A DNA stretch of 55,631 nt. Source: Igneacidithiobacillus copahuensis. GTDB lineage: Bacteria; Pseudomonadota; Gammaproteobacteria; Acidithiobacillales; Acidithiobacillaceae. Both the position numbers and the translations under genes were made by a program. Location: the NCBI RefSeq assembly GCF_018854015.1, contig NZ_JAAXYO010000029.1, positions 1 through 55,631 of the forward strand, in the 5' to 3' direction. Of the stretch, positions 15,519-24,022 are shown one piece after another; within the stretch, counting starts at the first letter, position 1; the number at the start of each line of letters is the position of its first letter. The notes under the pieces were generated by a model. That model was not told the origin of the DNA and searched no databases. It was given only the letters and a program-made list of their open reading frames with translations.

Positions 15519-16859
15519 ATGAGCGAGTTCGCCACGTCGCTGCCGATTCTCCGCGTGAGCGACCTCAACAGCGCCGTGCGGGAGATTATCGAGGGAAACT
15601 TTCCACCGCTGCGGGTGGAGGGCGAGATCTCCAATTTTGCCTGCCCCAGTTCCGGGCACTGGTATTTTTCGCTCAAGGATGCCCAGGCGCAGGTGCGTTG
15701 CGCCATGTTTCGCAATCGCAATGGGCTGCAATCCTGGCGCCCGCGCGACGGGCAGCAGGTGCAGGTCATCGCCCAGCCCACCCTGTATGAGGGACGCGGC
15801 GAATTTCAGCTCATCGTCGAACAGATGGAAGAGCTGGGCGCTGGCAACCTGGCAGCAGAATTTCAGCGCATCAAAGACAAGCTCGCCGCCGAGGGGCTCT
15901 TTGCCAACGAGCACAAACGGCCGCTGCCGCAACATCCGCGCCGGGTGGCGGTGATCAGCTCGGCGACGGGGGCCGCCTGGCACGACATCCGCGTCACCCT
16001 GGCCAAGCGCTGGCCTCTGCTGGAGCTGTTACTCTACCCCGTTCAGGTGCAGGGGGAAGCAGCGGTGACGCAGATCGTTGCCGCGCTGCACAACGCCAAT
16101 CGGCGCGCCCAGGAAGACCTCATCATTCTGGCCCGCGGTGGTGGTAGCGCCGAAGACCTGTGGTGCTTCAATGACGAACGCATCGCCCGTGCCATCCATG
16201 CCAGCGTCCTGCCGGTGGTAACCGGCATCGGCCATGAAATCGACTTTACCATAGCCGACTTCGTGGCGGACTGGCGCGCCGCCACACCCACCGCTGCCGC
16301 CGAACAGATCAGTCCGGATCGGGAGGAATGGGCTCAGCGCATTCGCAACCAGCGCCAGCAGCTGATCCGTAGTATGGAACGCCACTTGCGCGACGCCATC
16401 CTCGCCCTCGATTATTTACGCGTCCGCCTGCGCAATCCTCTCACGGCATTGCAGCAGCAGGAGCGTGAGGTCGCGCAGCTGCAGAGCCGCCTAGGCCGGC
16501 AGATGCGATTGCATCTCGCACGTTCAGAGCAACACCGGACCGCTCTCCAGGCCCGTCTGCTTCGTCTCGATCCCCACCAAGCTATCGACCGCCACCTGGA
16601 CCATATCGCGCGGTTGCGCGATCGTCTGCGTCTGGGCATCCAGTACCAAATGCAACAGCGGGAGCAAGAACTGGACCGGCGCCGTTTGCGGCTGCTGGCC
16701 CTGAATCCGGCCGCCGTTCTGGAGCGCGGTTATGCCATTGTGCGCGACAAACAGGGTACCGTTCTGCGCAGCAGCACGGATGTGGCCGTGGGTACGCGCA
16801 TCGATGTGCAACTCTGGCGCGGCCACCTGCACAGCCAGGTGCTGGAGCGGGAGGAGTAG
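15519..16859 (+). CDS. xseA: Exodeoxyribonuclease VII large subunit
   Basis: 446 residues, normal length. An N-terminal OB fold (LRVEGEISNFACPSSGHWYF) is followed by the catalytic domain with ATGAAWHDIRVTLAKRWP, LARGGGSAEDLWCFNDERIA and VTGIGHEIDFTIADFVADWR, then a long coiled coil (about residues 260-400) and a conserved end (LNPAAVLERGYAIVRD). The enzyme degrades single-stranded DNA to short acid-soluble oligonucleotides with XseB, which is not in the window. ATG at 15519 has GAGG upstream; an in-frame extension of 25 residues is discarded. The next gene starts two bases after its stop. Confidence 0.96.
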   Translation: MSEFATSLPILRVSDLNSAVREIIEGNFPPLRVEGEISNFACPSSGHWYFSLKDAQAQVRCAMFRNRNGLQSWRPRDGQQVQVIAQPTLYEGRGEFQLIVEQMEELGAGNLAAEFQRIKDKLAAEGLFANEHKRPLPQHPRRVAVISSATGAAWHDIRVTLAKRWPLLELLLYPVQVQGEAAVTQIVAALHNANRRAQEDLIILARGGGSAEDLWCFNDERIARAIHASVLPVVTGIGHEIDFTIADFVADWRAATPTAAAEQISPDREEWAQRIRNQRQQLIRSMERHLRDAILALDYLRVRLRNPLTALQQQEREVAQLQSRLGRQMRLHLARSEQHRTALQARLLRLDPHQAIDRHLDHIARLRDRLRLGIQYQMQQREQELDRRRLRLLALNPAAVLERGYAIVRDKQGTVLRSSTDVAVGTRIDVQLWRGHLHSQVLEREE

Positions 16860-16860
16860 A

Positions 16861-17697
16861 TTGGCTTCGACCCTGCAGCCACATTCCGTGCCACCGGGCT
16901 GGTTCAGGCGCTGGATCCGGGAGTCCTGGGCGTTGCAAAGGGAGGCGCCCGTCGCTTTCATTTTCCTTTCGGGCTTGTTGATGCTGATCAACCTCAGTCA
17001 CCAGCCACTGATCCTGACCATTCCCTTTGCCGGTCTGGAAACTGCCCTCATCTTCGCCACCGCCATGACCGTGGAACTGGGAGGCTGGCAGATACCGGAC
17101 CTGCTGCTTGCCTTTCGCGATCTGCCCTGGCTGCCCCTGCTTCGTCTGGGGCTGGTCCTCGCGCTGCTGGTCTTTGTCATTTTGTTGGTACTTTGGTCGC
17201 TGCACCATTACCTGCAGGGAATTCTGGCCCATGACCATATTTCTTCGGCAGCCACGCTGAAGACCTTACACTCGGGCGGCTGGGCAAGGCTGCCGTTGTG
17301 GCTGAAGAATCTTCTCAGCAACAGTCTGGGGAATGCGCAAACCCTGCTCGGCAATGTATTTTTGATGCTTTCGGTGGGTGCCGTCGTACTGGGGCTGGTA
17401 CGGCAGGGCTATCTCGCCCTCCTCGCCGGCTTTCTGGCGGTATTACGCAATGTACGGATCTGGCTGGTCTTTCTGCTCGCCAGCCTGCTCCTCCAAGCAG
17501 GGATCAGCTATCTCGCCCATATTCTCCAGCAGGCCGCGGCGGCGGCCCTTGTCGCTGCCTTATCGGTCATGCTTCTGCTCTGGGTAGGACTCTTTGGCTG
17601 GTGTTTTGCCAAGGAAAGCTTCGGCTTACCCAAACAGCGGCAGGCCCAGCGTCGGCGCGTTCCCAAGGCACACGCCGTCCCCAGCGTGCAGAACTGA
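16861..17697 (+). CDS. Integral membrane protein, unknown function
   Basis: 278 residues from a TTG at 16861 with GGAG 5 bases upstream. About six hydrophobic segments are visible: VAFIFLSGLLMLINLS, TALIFATAMTVEL, LLRLGLVLALLVFVILLVLW, VFLMLSVGAVVLGLV, IWLVFLLASLLLQAGI and ALVAALSVMLLLWVGLFGW. The C-terminus is short and basic. The spacing of 1 base after xseA indicates co-transcription. No family is recognised; the amphipathic, Leu-rich character does not point to a specific transporter. Confidence 0.75.
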   Translation: MASTLQPHSVPPGWFRRWIRESWALQREAPVAFIFLSGLLMLINLSHQPLILTIPFAGLETALIFATAMTVELGGWQIPDLLLAFRDLPWLPLLRLGLVLALLVFVILLVLWSLHHYLQGILAHDHISSAATLKTLHSGGWARLPLWLKNLLSNSLGNAQTLLGNVFLMLSVGAVVLGLVRQGYLALLAGFLAVLRNVRIWLVFLLASLLLQAGISYLAHILQQAAAAALVAALSVMLLLWVGLFGWCFAKESFGLPKQRQAQRRRVPKAHAVPSVQN

Positions 17698-17712
17698 TCC
17701 CCGCCCCCCCTT

Positions 17713-18423
17713 TTAGGCGACCGGCCCAAGGACCCCCTGAAAAAACTCGGTCAGCTCATTCATTGCTTGCGGATTGCTAAACTGGAAGGCAAAGCCCAGC
17801 AAGACAAATTCGGCAGCGCCTGCCGCTTTTTTCCCATCTGCGGGAGGATCGAGCAGGACCCGCCGCCGCAGCTCCGCCTGCCCTTTCCATTGCTGGGAGT
17901 CATTGCGACGCAGGACGATCTGGCCGCGATCACCCTCCTTACCAGTCCTGGCATCTGGAGCGTGTTCACTCGACACATAAATGCTGGCCAGAAACCCGCC
18001 AAGGCCGATATCGACGACATCGCCGGAAACCAGTTCCTTCCCCTGCAGATCATACCAGGTCGCGAGAACGGGACTGCTGACGGTATAGCGCAGATGCTTG
18101 CGCTCCTGACGGATCTGAATGCTGCTTGGGTAGGGGAAAAGCCAAAGGCCCGGTTCCTCTTCCTTGCCTTCCTGCAGGAGAAAATGAACCGAGCGTCGCG
18201 GCTCATAGTGGGCGACAAGGAGCTTAGCATGCGCGCTACAGAAATTTTCGCAGGCAATCGTTACGCCCCGCGAAGAGAGCCGTACCACTCGACCAATCCC
18301 ATGCATTCCTCGACGCAAGTCGCTCAGGGCAATCGCCCCGCCACTCTCGCGCAAATACAGCAGATATTCGACTATTGCATCATCGACCAGGACACCCCCC
18401 TGAGAATCAGGCTCACCTGTCAT
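17713..18423 (-). CDS. PilZ-domain protein, YcgR-like, with altered second motif
   Basis: 236 residues. The C-terminal half has the c-di-GMP-binding signature: RQERKHLRY gives RxxxR (R108 and R112), but the second motif reads D138-I-G-L-G-G rather than DxSxxG, a glycine replacing serine. The N-terminal ~100 residues form a small beta domain as in YcgR flagellar brakes. The ATG at 18423 has GGAGAAG upstream; a 10-residue extension is less likely. It follows motB in the same direction, which supports a role in motor control by c-di-GMP. The changed residue may weaken or alter nucleotide binding. Confidence 0.78.
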   Translation of the reverse strand: MTGEPDSQGGVLVDDAIVEYLLYLRESGGAIALSDLRRGMHGIGRVVRLSSRGVTIACENFCSAHAKLLVAHYEPRRSVHFLLQEGKEEEPGLWLFPYPSSIQIRQERKHLRYTVSSPVLATWYDLQGKELVSGDVVDIGLGGFLASIYVSSEHAPDARTGKEGDRGQIVLRRNDSQQWKGQAELRRRVLLDPPADGKKAAGAAEFVLLGFAFQFSNPQAMNELTEFFQGVLGPVA

Positions 18424-18527
18424 CGATCTTCTCCCTTGCGCTGGCTCTACCATCCGGATTTCTTCCTGACCACTGCCGATGATTTATCGGGACAGTATCA
18501 CAGGAAACAAAATCGGAGAATGGAGAA

Positions 18528-19460
18528 TCAGGAACGAGCCGCGGCGACGCTGCGCAGCGCATCGTTTGCCGAGGAAGGCGCACTCACATTCATCACCGCC
18601 TGCTGGTTTTTGATGATGCGATCGGCTGCCGTGTTGCTCAACACCACAATGGTTACGCGACGATTGAGCGGCGAGTCGGGATTCTGACGGTCAAACAGCA
18701 CTGCCGATCCCATCCCCATCACCCGCAGAATTTTGGCCTCCGCCAGACCATGCTGCACCATGACTTGCCGTACCGCGTTGGCCCGCCCTGCGGATAAATT
18801 GAAATTGCTGTACCCTCTGCCCCCATTGAGATACTGCAAGGCATCCGTATGTCCGGTGATGCTGACCCGGTTCGGAAGGGTGTTGAGGGTGGGCGCGATG
18901 GCCTCAAAAATTGCACGCGCATAGGGCTCCAGATCGGTACTGCCATTGGGGAACATGGGTCTCTTGGCGCTATCCACCACCTGGATGCGTAAGCCCTCGG
19001 GCGTGATATTGATTAGCAGTTGTTTGCGAAATGCAGCCAAGGCGGGATTCTCGCGGATCTGTGCCTCCAGTTCCTGTTGCAGGTGCGCCAGATTATGCCG
19101 ATCGATCGCCTGCGCCTCGGCCCCCGGCGGCTGTGGGCTGGGTAACACCTGCTGTTTCTCACCACGCTGCACCTCGCCAACCGTCTTGTTCAGATTACTG
19201 CCGCCACCATTCAGTATGGAATTGGACGACCCGGTCCCCGGCCCGCCCATGAGCGAGACTCGCTCCGGGTTCTTGAACCAGTTCGCAATCCCCTGCAGCG
19301 TCGCCTTGGTGGTGGATCCCAGCAACCACATCAACAGGAAGAAGGCCATGAGGGCGGTGATAAAGTCCGCGTAGGCAATTTTCCACGCCCCACCGTGGCT
19401 GCCCCCTCCCTTTTTGATCCGCTTGATGACGATCGGCTGGTCTTTTTTTCCCTCTGCCAT
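18528..19460 (-). CDS. motB: Flagellar motor stator protein MotB
   Basis: 310 residues. The cytoplasmic N-terminus (IVIKRIKKGGGSHGGAWKIA) leads to the single membrane helix YADFITALMAFFLLMWLLGS with the essential proton-carrying aspartate D32. The periplasmic part has a plug/linker and an OmpA-like peptidoglycan-binding domain (ITGHTDALQY, LSAGRANAVRQVM, NRRVTIVV). The protein anchors the stator and carries protons. It starts 3 bases after motA ends. Confidence 0.97.
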   Translation of the reverse strand: MAEGKKDQPIVIKRIKKGGGSHGGAWKIAYADFITALMAFFLLMWLLGSTTKATLQGIANWFKNPERVSLMGGPGTGSSNSILNGGGSNLNKTVGEVQRGEKQQVLPSPQPPGAEAQAIDRHNLAHLQQELEAQIRENPALAAFRKQLLINITPEGLRIQVVDSAKRPMFPNGSTDLEPYARAIFEAIAPTLNTLPNRVSITGHTDALQYLNGGRGYSNFNLSAGRANAVRQVMVQHGLAEAKILRVMGMGSAVLFDRQNPDSPLNRRVTIVVLSNTAADRIIKNQQAVMNVSAPSSANDALRSVAAARS

Positions 19461-19463
19461 CGC

Positions 19464-20324
19464 TTACTTGCCCTTCATCTCGCGCAGATGCGCATCGAGC
19501 TCTTGAAAGCTTGGACGCTCGGTGGAATAGAGGACTTTCCGCCCAAACTCCACGGCGACCTGCGGCGGATAGGCATTCATGGTCGCCAGCAACGAGACCT
19601 TGATGGTCTCCAGCATTTTGCTGCTTTCCGCCGCGCGATCTTCCATGCGCGCCGCAATTGGCGACACCACGGCGTAGCCCAGCAGAATGCCGAGAAAGGT
19701 GCCTACCAAGGCGGCGGCAATCAGTTCCCCCAGCACCGCGGGCGGTTTGTCGACCGAGCTCATCACATTGACCACCCCCATCACCGCCGCCACGATACCG
19801 AAGGCCGGCATGCCGTCCGCCGCTCGGGTCAGGGCATGGATAGGGACTTCCAGTTCCCGATGGTGGGTATCGATCTCCACGTCCATGAGATTTTCCATCT
19901 CGAAGGCGCCAAGGGTGCCACCCACCATCAGCCGCAGATAGTCCGTAAGGAATTCCAACACATGATGATCTGCCAAAATCGTTGGATATTTCTTGAACAA
20001 TTCGCTGTTCTGCGGGTCATCGACATCTGCCTCGATGGACATCAGTCCGCCTTGGCGAATGCGCCCAAAGATTTCGTTGAGGAGGCTCAGCAATTCCATG
20101 TAGGCAGCGCGAGTGTATTTGCTGCCTTTGAGCGCCATCGGTAACGTCTTGAGAACTGCCTTGAAACTTCTGGGAAAAGTGGAGGCAAAAAAGGCACCAA
20201 ACGCGCCGCCAATGATCATCAGTGCCTCAAACGGCTGGATGAGCGCTGCGAGTTTGCCGCCTTCGGCCATGAAGCCGCCAAAGATGGCGCCGAGCGCAAT
20301 CACATACCCAATGATAAGAAACAT
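19464..20324 (-). CDS. motA: Flagellar motor stator protein MotA
   Basis: 286 residues with four membrane helices: LIIGYVIALGAIFGGFMAEG, ALMIIGGAFGAFFA, and, after the cytoplasmic loop, MPAFGIVAAVMGVVNVM and AALVGTFLGILLGYAVV. The conserved proline of DGMPAFG, which affects torque coupling, is present. With MotB it forms the proton channel of the motor. It sits between fliL and motB, all within a few bases. Confidence 0.97.
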   Translation of the reverse strand: MFLIIGYVIALGAIFGGFMAEGGKLAALIQPFEALMIIGGAFGAFFASTFPRSFKAVLKTLPMALKGSKYTRAAYMELLSLLNEIFGRIRQGGLMSIEADVDDPQNSELFKKYPTILADHHVLEFLTDYLRLMVGGTLGAFEMENLMDVEIDTHHRELEVPIHALTRAADGMPAFGIVAAVMGVVNVMSSVDKPPAVLGELIAAALVGTFLGILLGYAVVSPIAARMEDRAAESSKMLETIKVSLLATMNAYPPQVAVEFGRKVLYSTERPSFQELDAHLREMKGK

Positions 20325-20336
20325 GCTTTTCCCCGC

Positions 20337-20837
20337 CTATTGGACGACAAAACTACTGAAATAGGCAGCCACGATGGGCGGATTCTTACTGTTTACCGGA
20401 GCGGACAACGCACCACCATCGGTTTGCAGAATCTGGTTGACATCGGCTTTGATCTTGTCCAGTAGTTGACCTCTTACCGCAGGATCGCTGACCTTGTCCG
20501 CCTGTTGTGCCGCAAGCAGTTGTAATACCTGATTCCTGATCTCTGGCAGATAGGTCTGAATTTTTTTCTCCAGATCGGCGTCATAGGTCTTGAGCTCGAC
20601 TTTTACCTGGATATAGTGTGTACCCCCATCCGTACTTTGCAGATTGGTTACCAGCTCCCCCAGGTCGATGAACTTGGTTTGCTGAGCACGCTGCTCCTGC
20701 AGTTGGGCCTTGCTTGGCGCCGCAGTCGAGCGCAGCAGAAACCACCAGGCGCCGCCAGCGGCAATCAGCAGCAACAGGACGGCAATGACCGCCAGCAACA
20801 TGATCTTTCTCTTGCCCGATTTTTCTTTTCCTGCCAT
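20337..20837 (-). CDS. fliL: Flagellar basal-body associated protein FliL
   Basis: 166 residues. A basic N-terminus (GKEKSGKRK), one membrane helix (IMLLAVIAVLLLLIAAGGAWWF) and a periplasmic domain with FIDLGELVTNLQ, GTHYIQVKVELKTYD, and a C-terminal YFSSFVVQ, which is the FliL ending. ATG at 20837 fits the family length; a much longer in-frame extension to 21128 is a shadow. FliL helps stator recruitment and stability. It is 12 bases from motA. Confidence 0.93.
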   Translation of the reverse strand: MAGKEKSGKRKIMLLAVIAVLLLLIAAGGAWWFLLRSTAAPSKAQLQEQRAQQTKFIDLGELVTNLQSTDGGTHYIQVKVELKTYDADLEKKIQTYLPEIRNQVLQLLAAQQADKVSDPAVRGQLLDKIKADVNQILQTDGGALSAPVNSKNPPIVAAYFSSFVVQ

Positions 20838-20886
20838 CTTCCGTATCGATCCCTGTCGTAAAAAAGCCCCAACCAGTCCCCTTCCG

Positions 20887-21297
20887 CTAACCCAGCGAAA
20901 GCGCCTCCGCGTCCTGGCCGCGCACAGCCATGCCCTCCCCCCACCATACCCGAGAAAGCGCCAGAAGAATTGCCGGGCACTGCTCCAACGCGGAGGTATC
21001 CGCAAAAATACGGGTATGGGCAAAACGCAATAACAGCAATCTACATAGTCGATCGGCAAGACTTTGCCGCTCTCTGGTCCAGTTTTCCGGTAATTGCAGG
21101 AGCTGATGCTGCACGATCCGCTCGGCATGGGCGAGTTCGGGCCAGGGCTCCAGGGCTACCGCACAACCGGCACGCGTGCGCACCCGTCGCAAACTCTGCT
21201 CAACGCCAAAGATGAATAGCGGTAAGGCATCATTATTTCTGCTGCCGATTTCGCCGGCACCCTCATACCTCTCACCTGCTTGCAAATGGTTCAGCAC
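20887..21297 (-). CDS. Unrecognised 136-residue protein at the head of the fliL-motAB cluster
   Basis: GTG start at 21297 with a strong GAGGTGAGG ribosome site; it ends 49 bases before fliL. The product is mixed alpha/beta: NDALPLFIFGVEQSLRRVRT, GCAVALEPWPEL, RQSLADRLCRLLLLRFAHT. No membrane segment or known motif is seen. Its position suggests a motility or chaperone role, but that is inference. The codon-position pattern and ribosome site favour a real gene. Confidence 0.6.
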   Translation of the reverse strand: MLNHLQAGERYEGAGEIGSRNNDALPLFIFGVEQSLRRVRTRAGCAVALEPWPELAHAERIVQHQLLQLPENWTRERQSLADRLCRLLLLRFAHTRIFADTSALEQCPAILLALSRVWWGEGMAVRGQDAEALSLG

Positions 21298-21376
21298 GCC
21301 TCACCTCGCGGAAGTCAGCCATTGAGTTGAATAGCGACACACCTGGAGAATTTCTTGAATTCCTTCGTGACAAAGG

Positions 21377-21392
21377 TGGTACGACTTGTGCT
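21377..21392 (+). promoter_or_regulatory. Candidate sigma-54 promoter for the first diguanylate cyclase gene
   Basis: TGGTACG then ACTT then GTGCT gives GG and GC exactly 10 bases apart, the -24/-12 spacing. It ends 33 bases before the ATG at 21426. One match of this kind can arise by chance; no activator site was identified. Confidence 0.35.
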
Positions 21393-21425
21393 TGTGGACC
21401 CATAGCAACGGTGAAGGGAAATCTC

Positions 21426-22331
21426 ATGGAAAAGCGCTCTTGGCAAAAACCGAAGTCCCCGCAGCTACGCGATGAGGGTCAGGACATTGTTCTTGCCGCA
21501 TTGGATCGGCTCATCAACGTCTGGAATGTCTATTGGTCTGCGTGGCTCGACCAGACCGACACGCGGGCGGCGGAGCAGAAGCTCTTGCGGGCTTTGCATG
21601 ATCCAGAGCCAATCCTGCGGGCGGAAGATCGGAGAACCTGGTCCTCGCTCCAACAGGCATGTCATGCCCTGTTACATGAGCTGCGCGCCGATACTTCGTC
21701 AAAAAACCGACTGGACTTCTGCGACCGGACACTCCTGCAAAGGGTGTCTCACTTTCAAAACGACTGCTGGAATGCATTACTGCAACGTCAGCGAGCGCAA
21801 AGTGAAGCGGATGCGCTGACGGGCCTGCCCAACCGCCGGCGACTGGCGCAGGATCTCCTGCGCCAGCAATCGATGGTGCACCGCGGTGCAGCCGCCTGCG
21901 TCGCGATCGTCGATCTCGATCATTTCAAGGCCTTCAACGACCAGTATGGTCACCTCGCCGGGGACCAGGCCTTGAGAGTATTGGCTGACTTTCTGCACAG
22001 CTCCCTGCGCCCGTACGACGGCGTGTACCGCTTTGGCGGCGAGGAATTCATCCTGATTCTGCCGGGGATGACAGAATCCTGCGCGCTGCGGATGGCTAAT
22101 CGACTCTGCGAACGCCTGCTTGCAAGTCGCCAATATTTTGACGATGGCAGCTCCTTTGGATTGAGCATTTCTGTCGGCATTGCCGCCCTGACGGCAGACA
22201 GCTCCCACGAAACTGCCCTCGCTGCTGCCGACGCAGCACTCTACGCGGCCAAAGCAGAGGGGCGTGGCAGGGCAAGATTAGGCTTTGCAAGGGCTTCCGA
22301 AAAGCAGCAACCCGCCGTATCATCCCGCTGA
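21426..22331 (+). CDS. Diguanylate cyclase (GGEEF), soluble
   Basis: 301 residues. The first ~130 are helical with no membrane segment and no recognised sensor. The GGDEF domain starts DALTGLPNRRRLAQDLL, has VDLDHFKAFNDQYGHLAGDQ and RFGGEEFILILP near residues 203-213; an RPYD inhibitory site lies exactly five residues before GGEEF, so product feedback is expected. It makes c-di-GMP from two GTP. ATG at 21426 has AGGGAA 7 bases upstream; a 33-residue extension upstream is less likely. It faces away from the motility cluster and is followed by a second cyclase. Confidence 0.9.
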   Translation: MEKRSWQKPKSPQLRDEGQDIVLAALDRLINVWNVYWSAWLDQTDTRAAEQKLLRALHDPEPILRAEDRRTWSSLQQACHALLHELRADTSSKNRLDFCDRTLLQRVSHFQNDCWNALLQRQRAQSEADALTGLPNRRRLAQDLLRQQSMVHRGAAACVAIVDLDHFKAFNDQYGHLAGDQALRVLADFLHSSLRPYDGVYRFGGEEFILILPGMTESCALRMANRLCERLLASRQYFDDGSSFGLSISVGIAALTADSSHETALAAADAALYAAKAEGRGRARLGFARASEKQQPAVSSR

Positions 22332-22358
22332 TTCTCTCTGCTGCGCGGCTGGTAACTC

Positions 22359-23966
22359 ATGACCGAACTCGATCCGAAAGAGGTTGGCCTTTCCGTCCTG
22401 AAGACCCTGCTGCAAGAAAATCTTTCCGCCGATCCCGAAAACTATCGACTCGTTTACCACAAATTATTTGGCGCTGAAGAAGGGTTCACGCCCAAGAGTG
22501 CATTACCGGCTGATTGGCGGGAAACCCTTGGCAATTTTCTTCAGGAGTGGGACCGTAGCCAGGCTGGGCTCGCTCATATACAGAAGCTCCAGCAGCGCCA
22601 CACGCTTCTGGCAAAAGCGCGGGACAGCGCAGAAATCTTCGCAGCCATGGCGAAACTCGTCGCGCGCTGGCGAGCCCTGCCGACGCGCGGCAGCGCCTGC
22701 GACGAGGAAAGCGGTGACAGCTCCGTCACCATGCCACAGATCTGGTTTCGTGGACTGCGTTCCGGCTTTGCCATTCCGTTGGAAAATGATGACCAAGGGC
22801 AGGCCATCATCGAGGCCGTCGACAGGCTGGTAGGCGATACAGCCACACCTGCCGAAGATCTTGTCCAATTGCTGCGAAACCTCTGGCATCTTCTGGAAGA
22901 GAAGGAGAGAGAAAAAGAACAAATTCAGGATATCTATCGCCGCGCCTTGCGCTTGCTATTTTCCTCCAGCGCCGAATCGTTTACCAAAACTCCCTGGTTT
23001 GGCGAACAACTCAGAAGCCTCGGCAAGGAATTCGACGCGCCCCCCGAAAGCGCTCGCCGCGCCCAGGAACTGCTTTCCGGCTTGAGCGAACTGCTCTACC
23101 GGCAGGAACAGCGCCGGGAACTCGTCAACGACGTGGATAAGACCCTGGAAGAGCTGTTGCAACTCGTTTTTCAGTATATCGAAAACCTGAGTGAAGGAAG
23201 CACTGAAACCTATACGGAATTTGTGCGCCTGAGCTCGGAGATAGAGCAGAGTGAAGATCCGACGCAAATTCGCCAGCTGGTGGGCCACCTGGTCGAGCGC
23301 AGTCGCGGTTTACAGGACATGCTGCGCGAATCCCGTACTGCGCTGCGCGAGGCGCGTGTACAGTTGGAGACTGCCCGCAGCCGAGTGCAGGACATGGAGG
23401 AAGAGATCTCCCAACTCAATCTCCTGGTGCATGAAGACCCCCTGACCCACCTCCTCAATCGTCGCGGACTGCATCTGGCCTTCGAGCGGGAATCAGCGCG
23501 ATTGGCACGGCAGAATGGGGTCCTGAGCATTGCCCTGCTGGATCTCGATTATTTCAAAAAAATCAACGATCACTATGGTCACGAAACCGGCGACGAAGTT
23601 CTGCGCCATTTTTCCCGACTCCTGCGCCAGAGCCTGCGTGCTGAAGATGCCATTGCGCGCTATGGCGGGGAGGAATTTGTCATTCTCATGCCCGGAGCCG
23701 ATCCCGATACCGCCATACAGATTTTGCAGCGCCTGCAAACTTCCCTGCACGCGCAGCCGCTACTGACCGGCAAACAGCAGGGAATCATAGTAAGTTTCAG
23801 CGCCGGGGTAGTGGGGTGGAGCCCCGCCACCAGCTTGGAGACGGCCCTTGCTGACGCCGATCAGGCCCTGTATCGGGCAAAACGGGATGGACGCCAGCGG
23901 ATTTATCGCAGCCAAGGCCAGCCAGCGCCCAGTTCTGTACAGTCGGATCGAACAACATCTACTTGA
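22359..23966 (+). CDS. Diguanylate cyclase (GGEEF) with long helical N-terminus
   Basis: 535 residues. Residues 1-~340 are helical and soluble, ending in a coiled coil (about 315-355, LREARVQLETARSRVQDMEE) that probably dimerises the enzyme. The GGDEF domain starts EDPLTHLLNRRGLHLAFERE, with LDLDYFKKINDHYGHETGDE and RYGGEEFVILMPG near residues 434-446. RAED is the inhibitory site, five residues before GGEEF. No sensor domain is recognised. It starts 27 bases after the first cyclase and is likely co-transcribed. Confidence 0.9.
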   Translation: MTELDPKEVGLSVLKTLLQENLSADPENYRLVYHKLFGAEEGFTPKSALPADWRETLGNFLQEWDRSQAGLAHIQKLQQRHTLLAKARDSAEIFAAMAKLVARWRALPTRGSACDEESGDSSVTMPQIWFRGLRSGFAIPLENDDQGQAIIEAVDRLVGDTATPAEDLVQLLRNLWHLLEEKEREKEQIQDIYRRALRLLFSSSAESFTKTPWFGEQLRSLGKEFDAPPESARRAQELLSGLSELLYRQEQRRELVNDVDKTLEELLQLVFQYIENLSEGSTETYTEFVRLSSEIEQSEDPTQIRQLVGHLVERSRGLQDMLRESRTALREARVQLETARSRVQDMEEEISQLNLLVHEDPLTHLLNRRGLHLAFERESARLARQNGVLSIALLDLDYFKKINDHYGHETGDEVLRHFSRLLRQSLRAEDAIARYGGEEFVILMPGADPDTAIQILQRLQTSLHAQPLLTGKQQGIIVSFSAGVVGWSPATSLETALADADQALYRAKRDGRQRIYRSQGQPAPSSVQSDRTTST

Positions 23967-24022
23967 CGCCACCCTCCCCGCGCCCTACAAATAATGAGAC
24001 AGGCGCATCCGAGGAACAGAAA

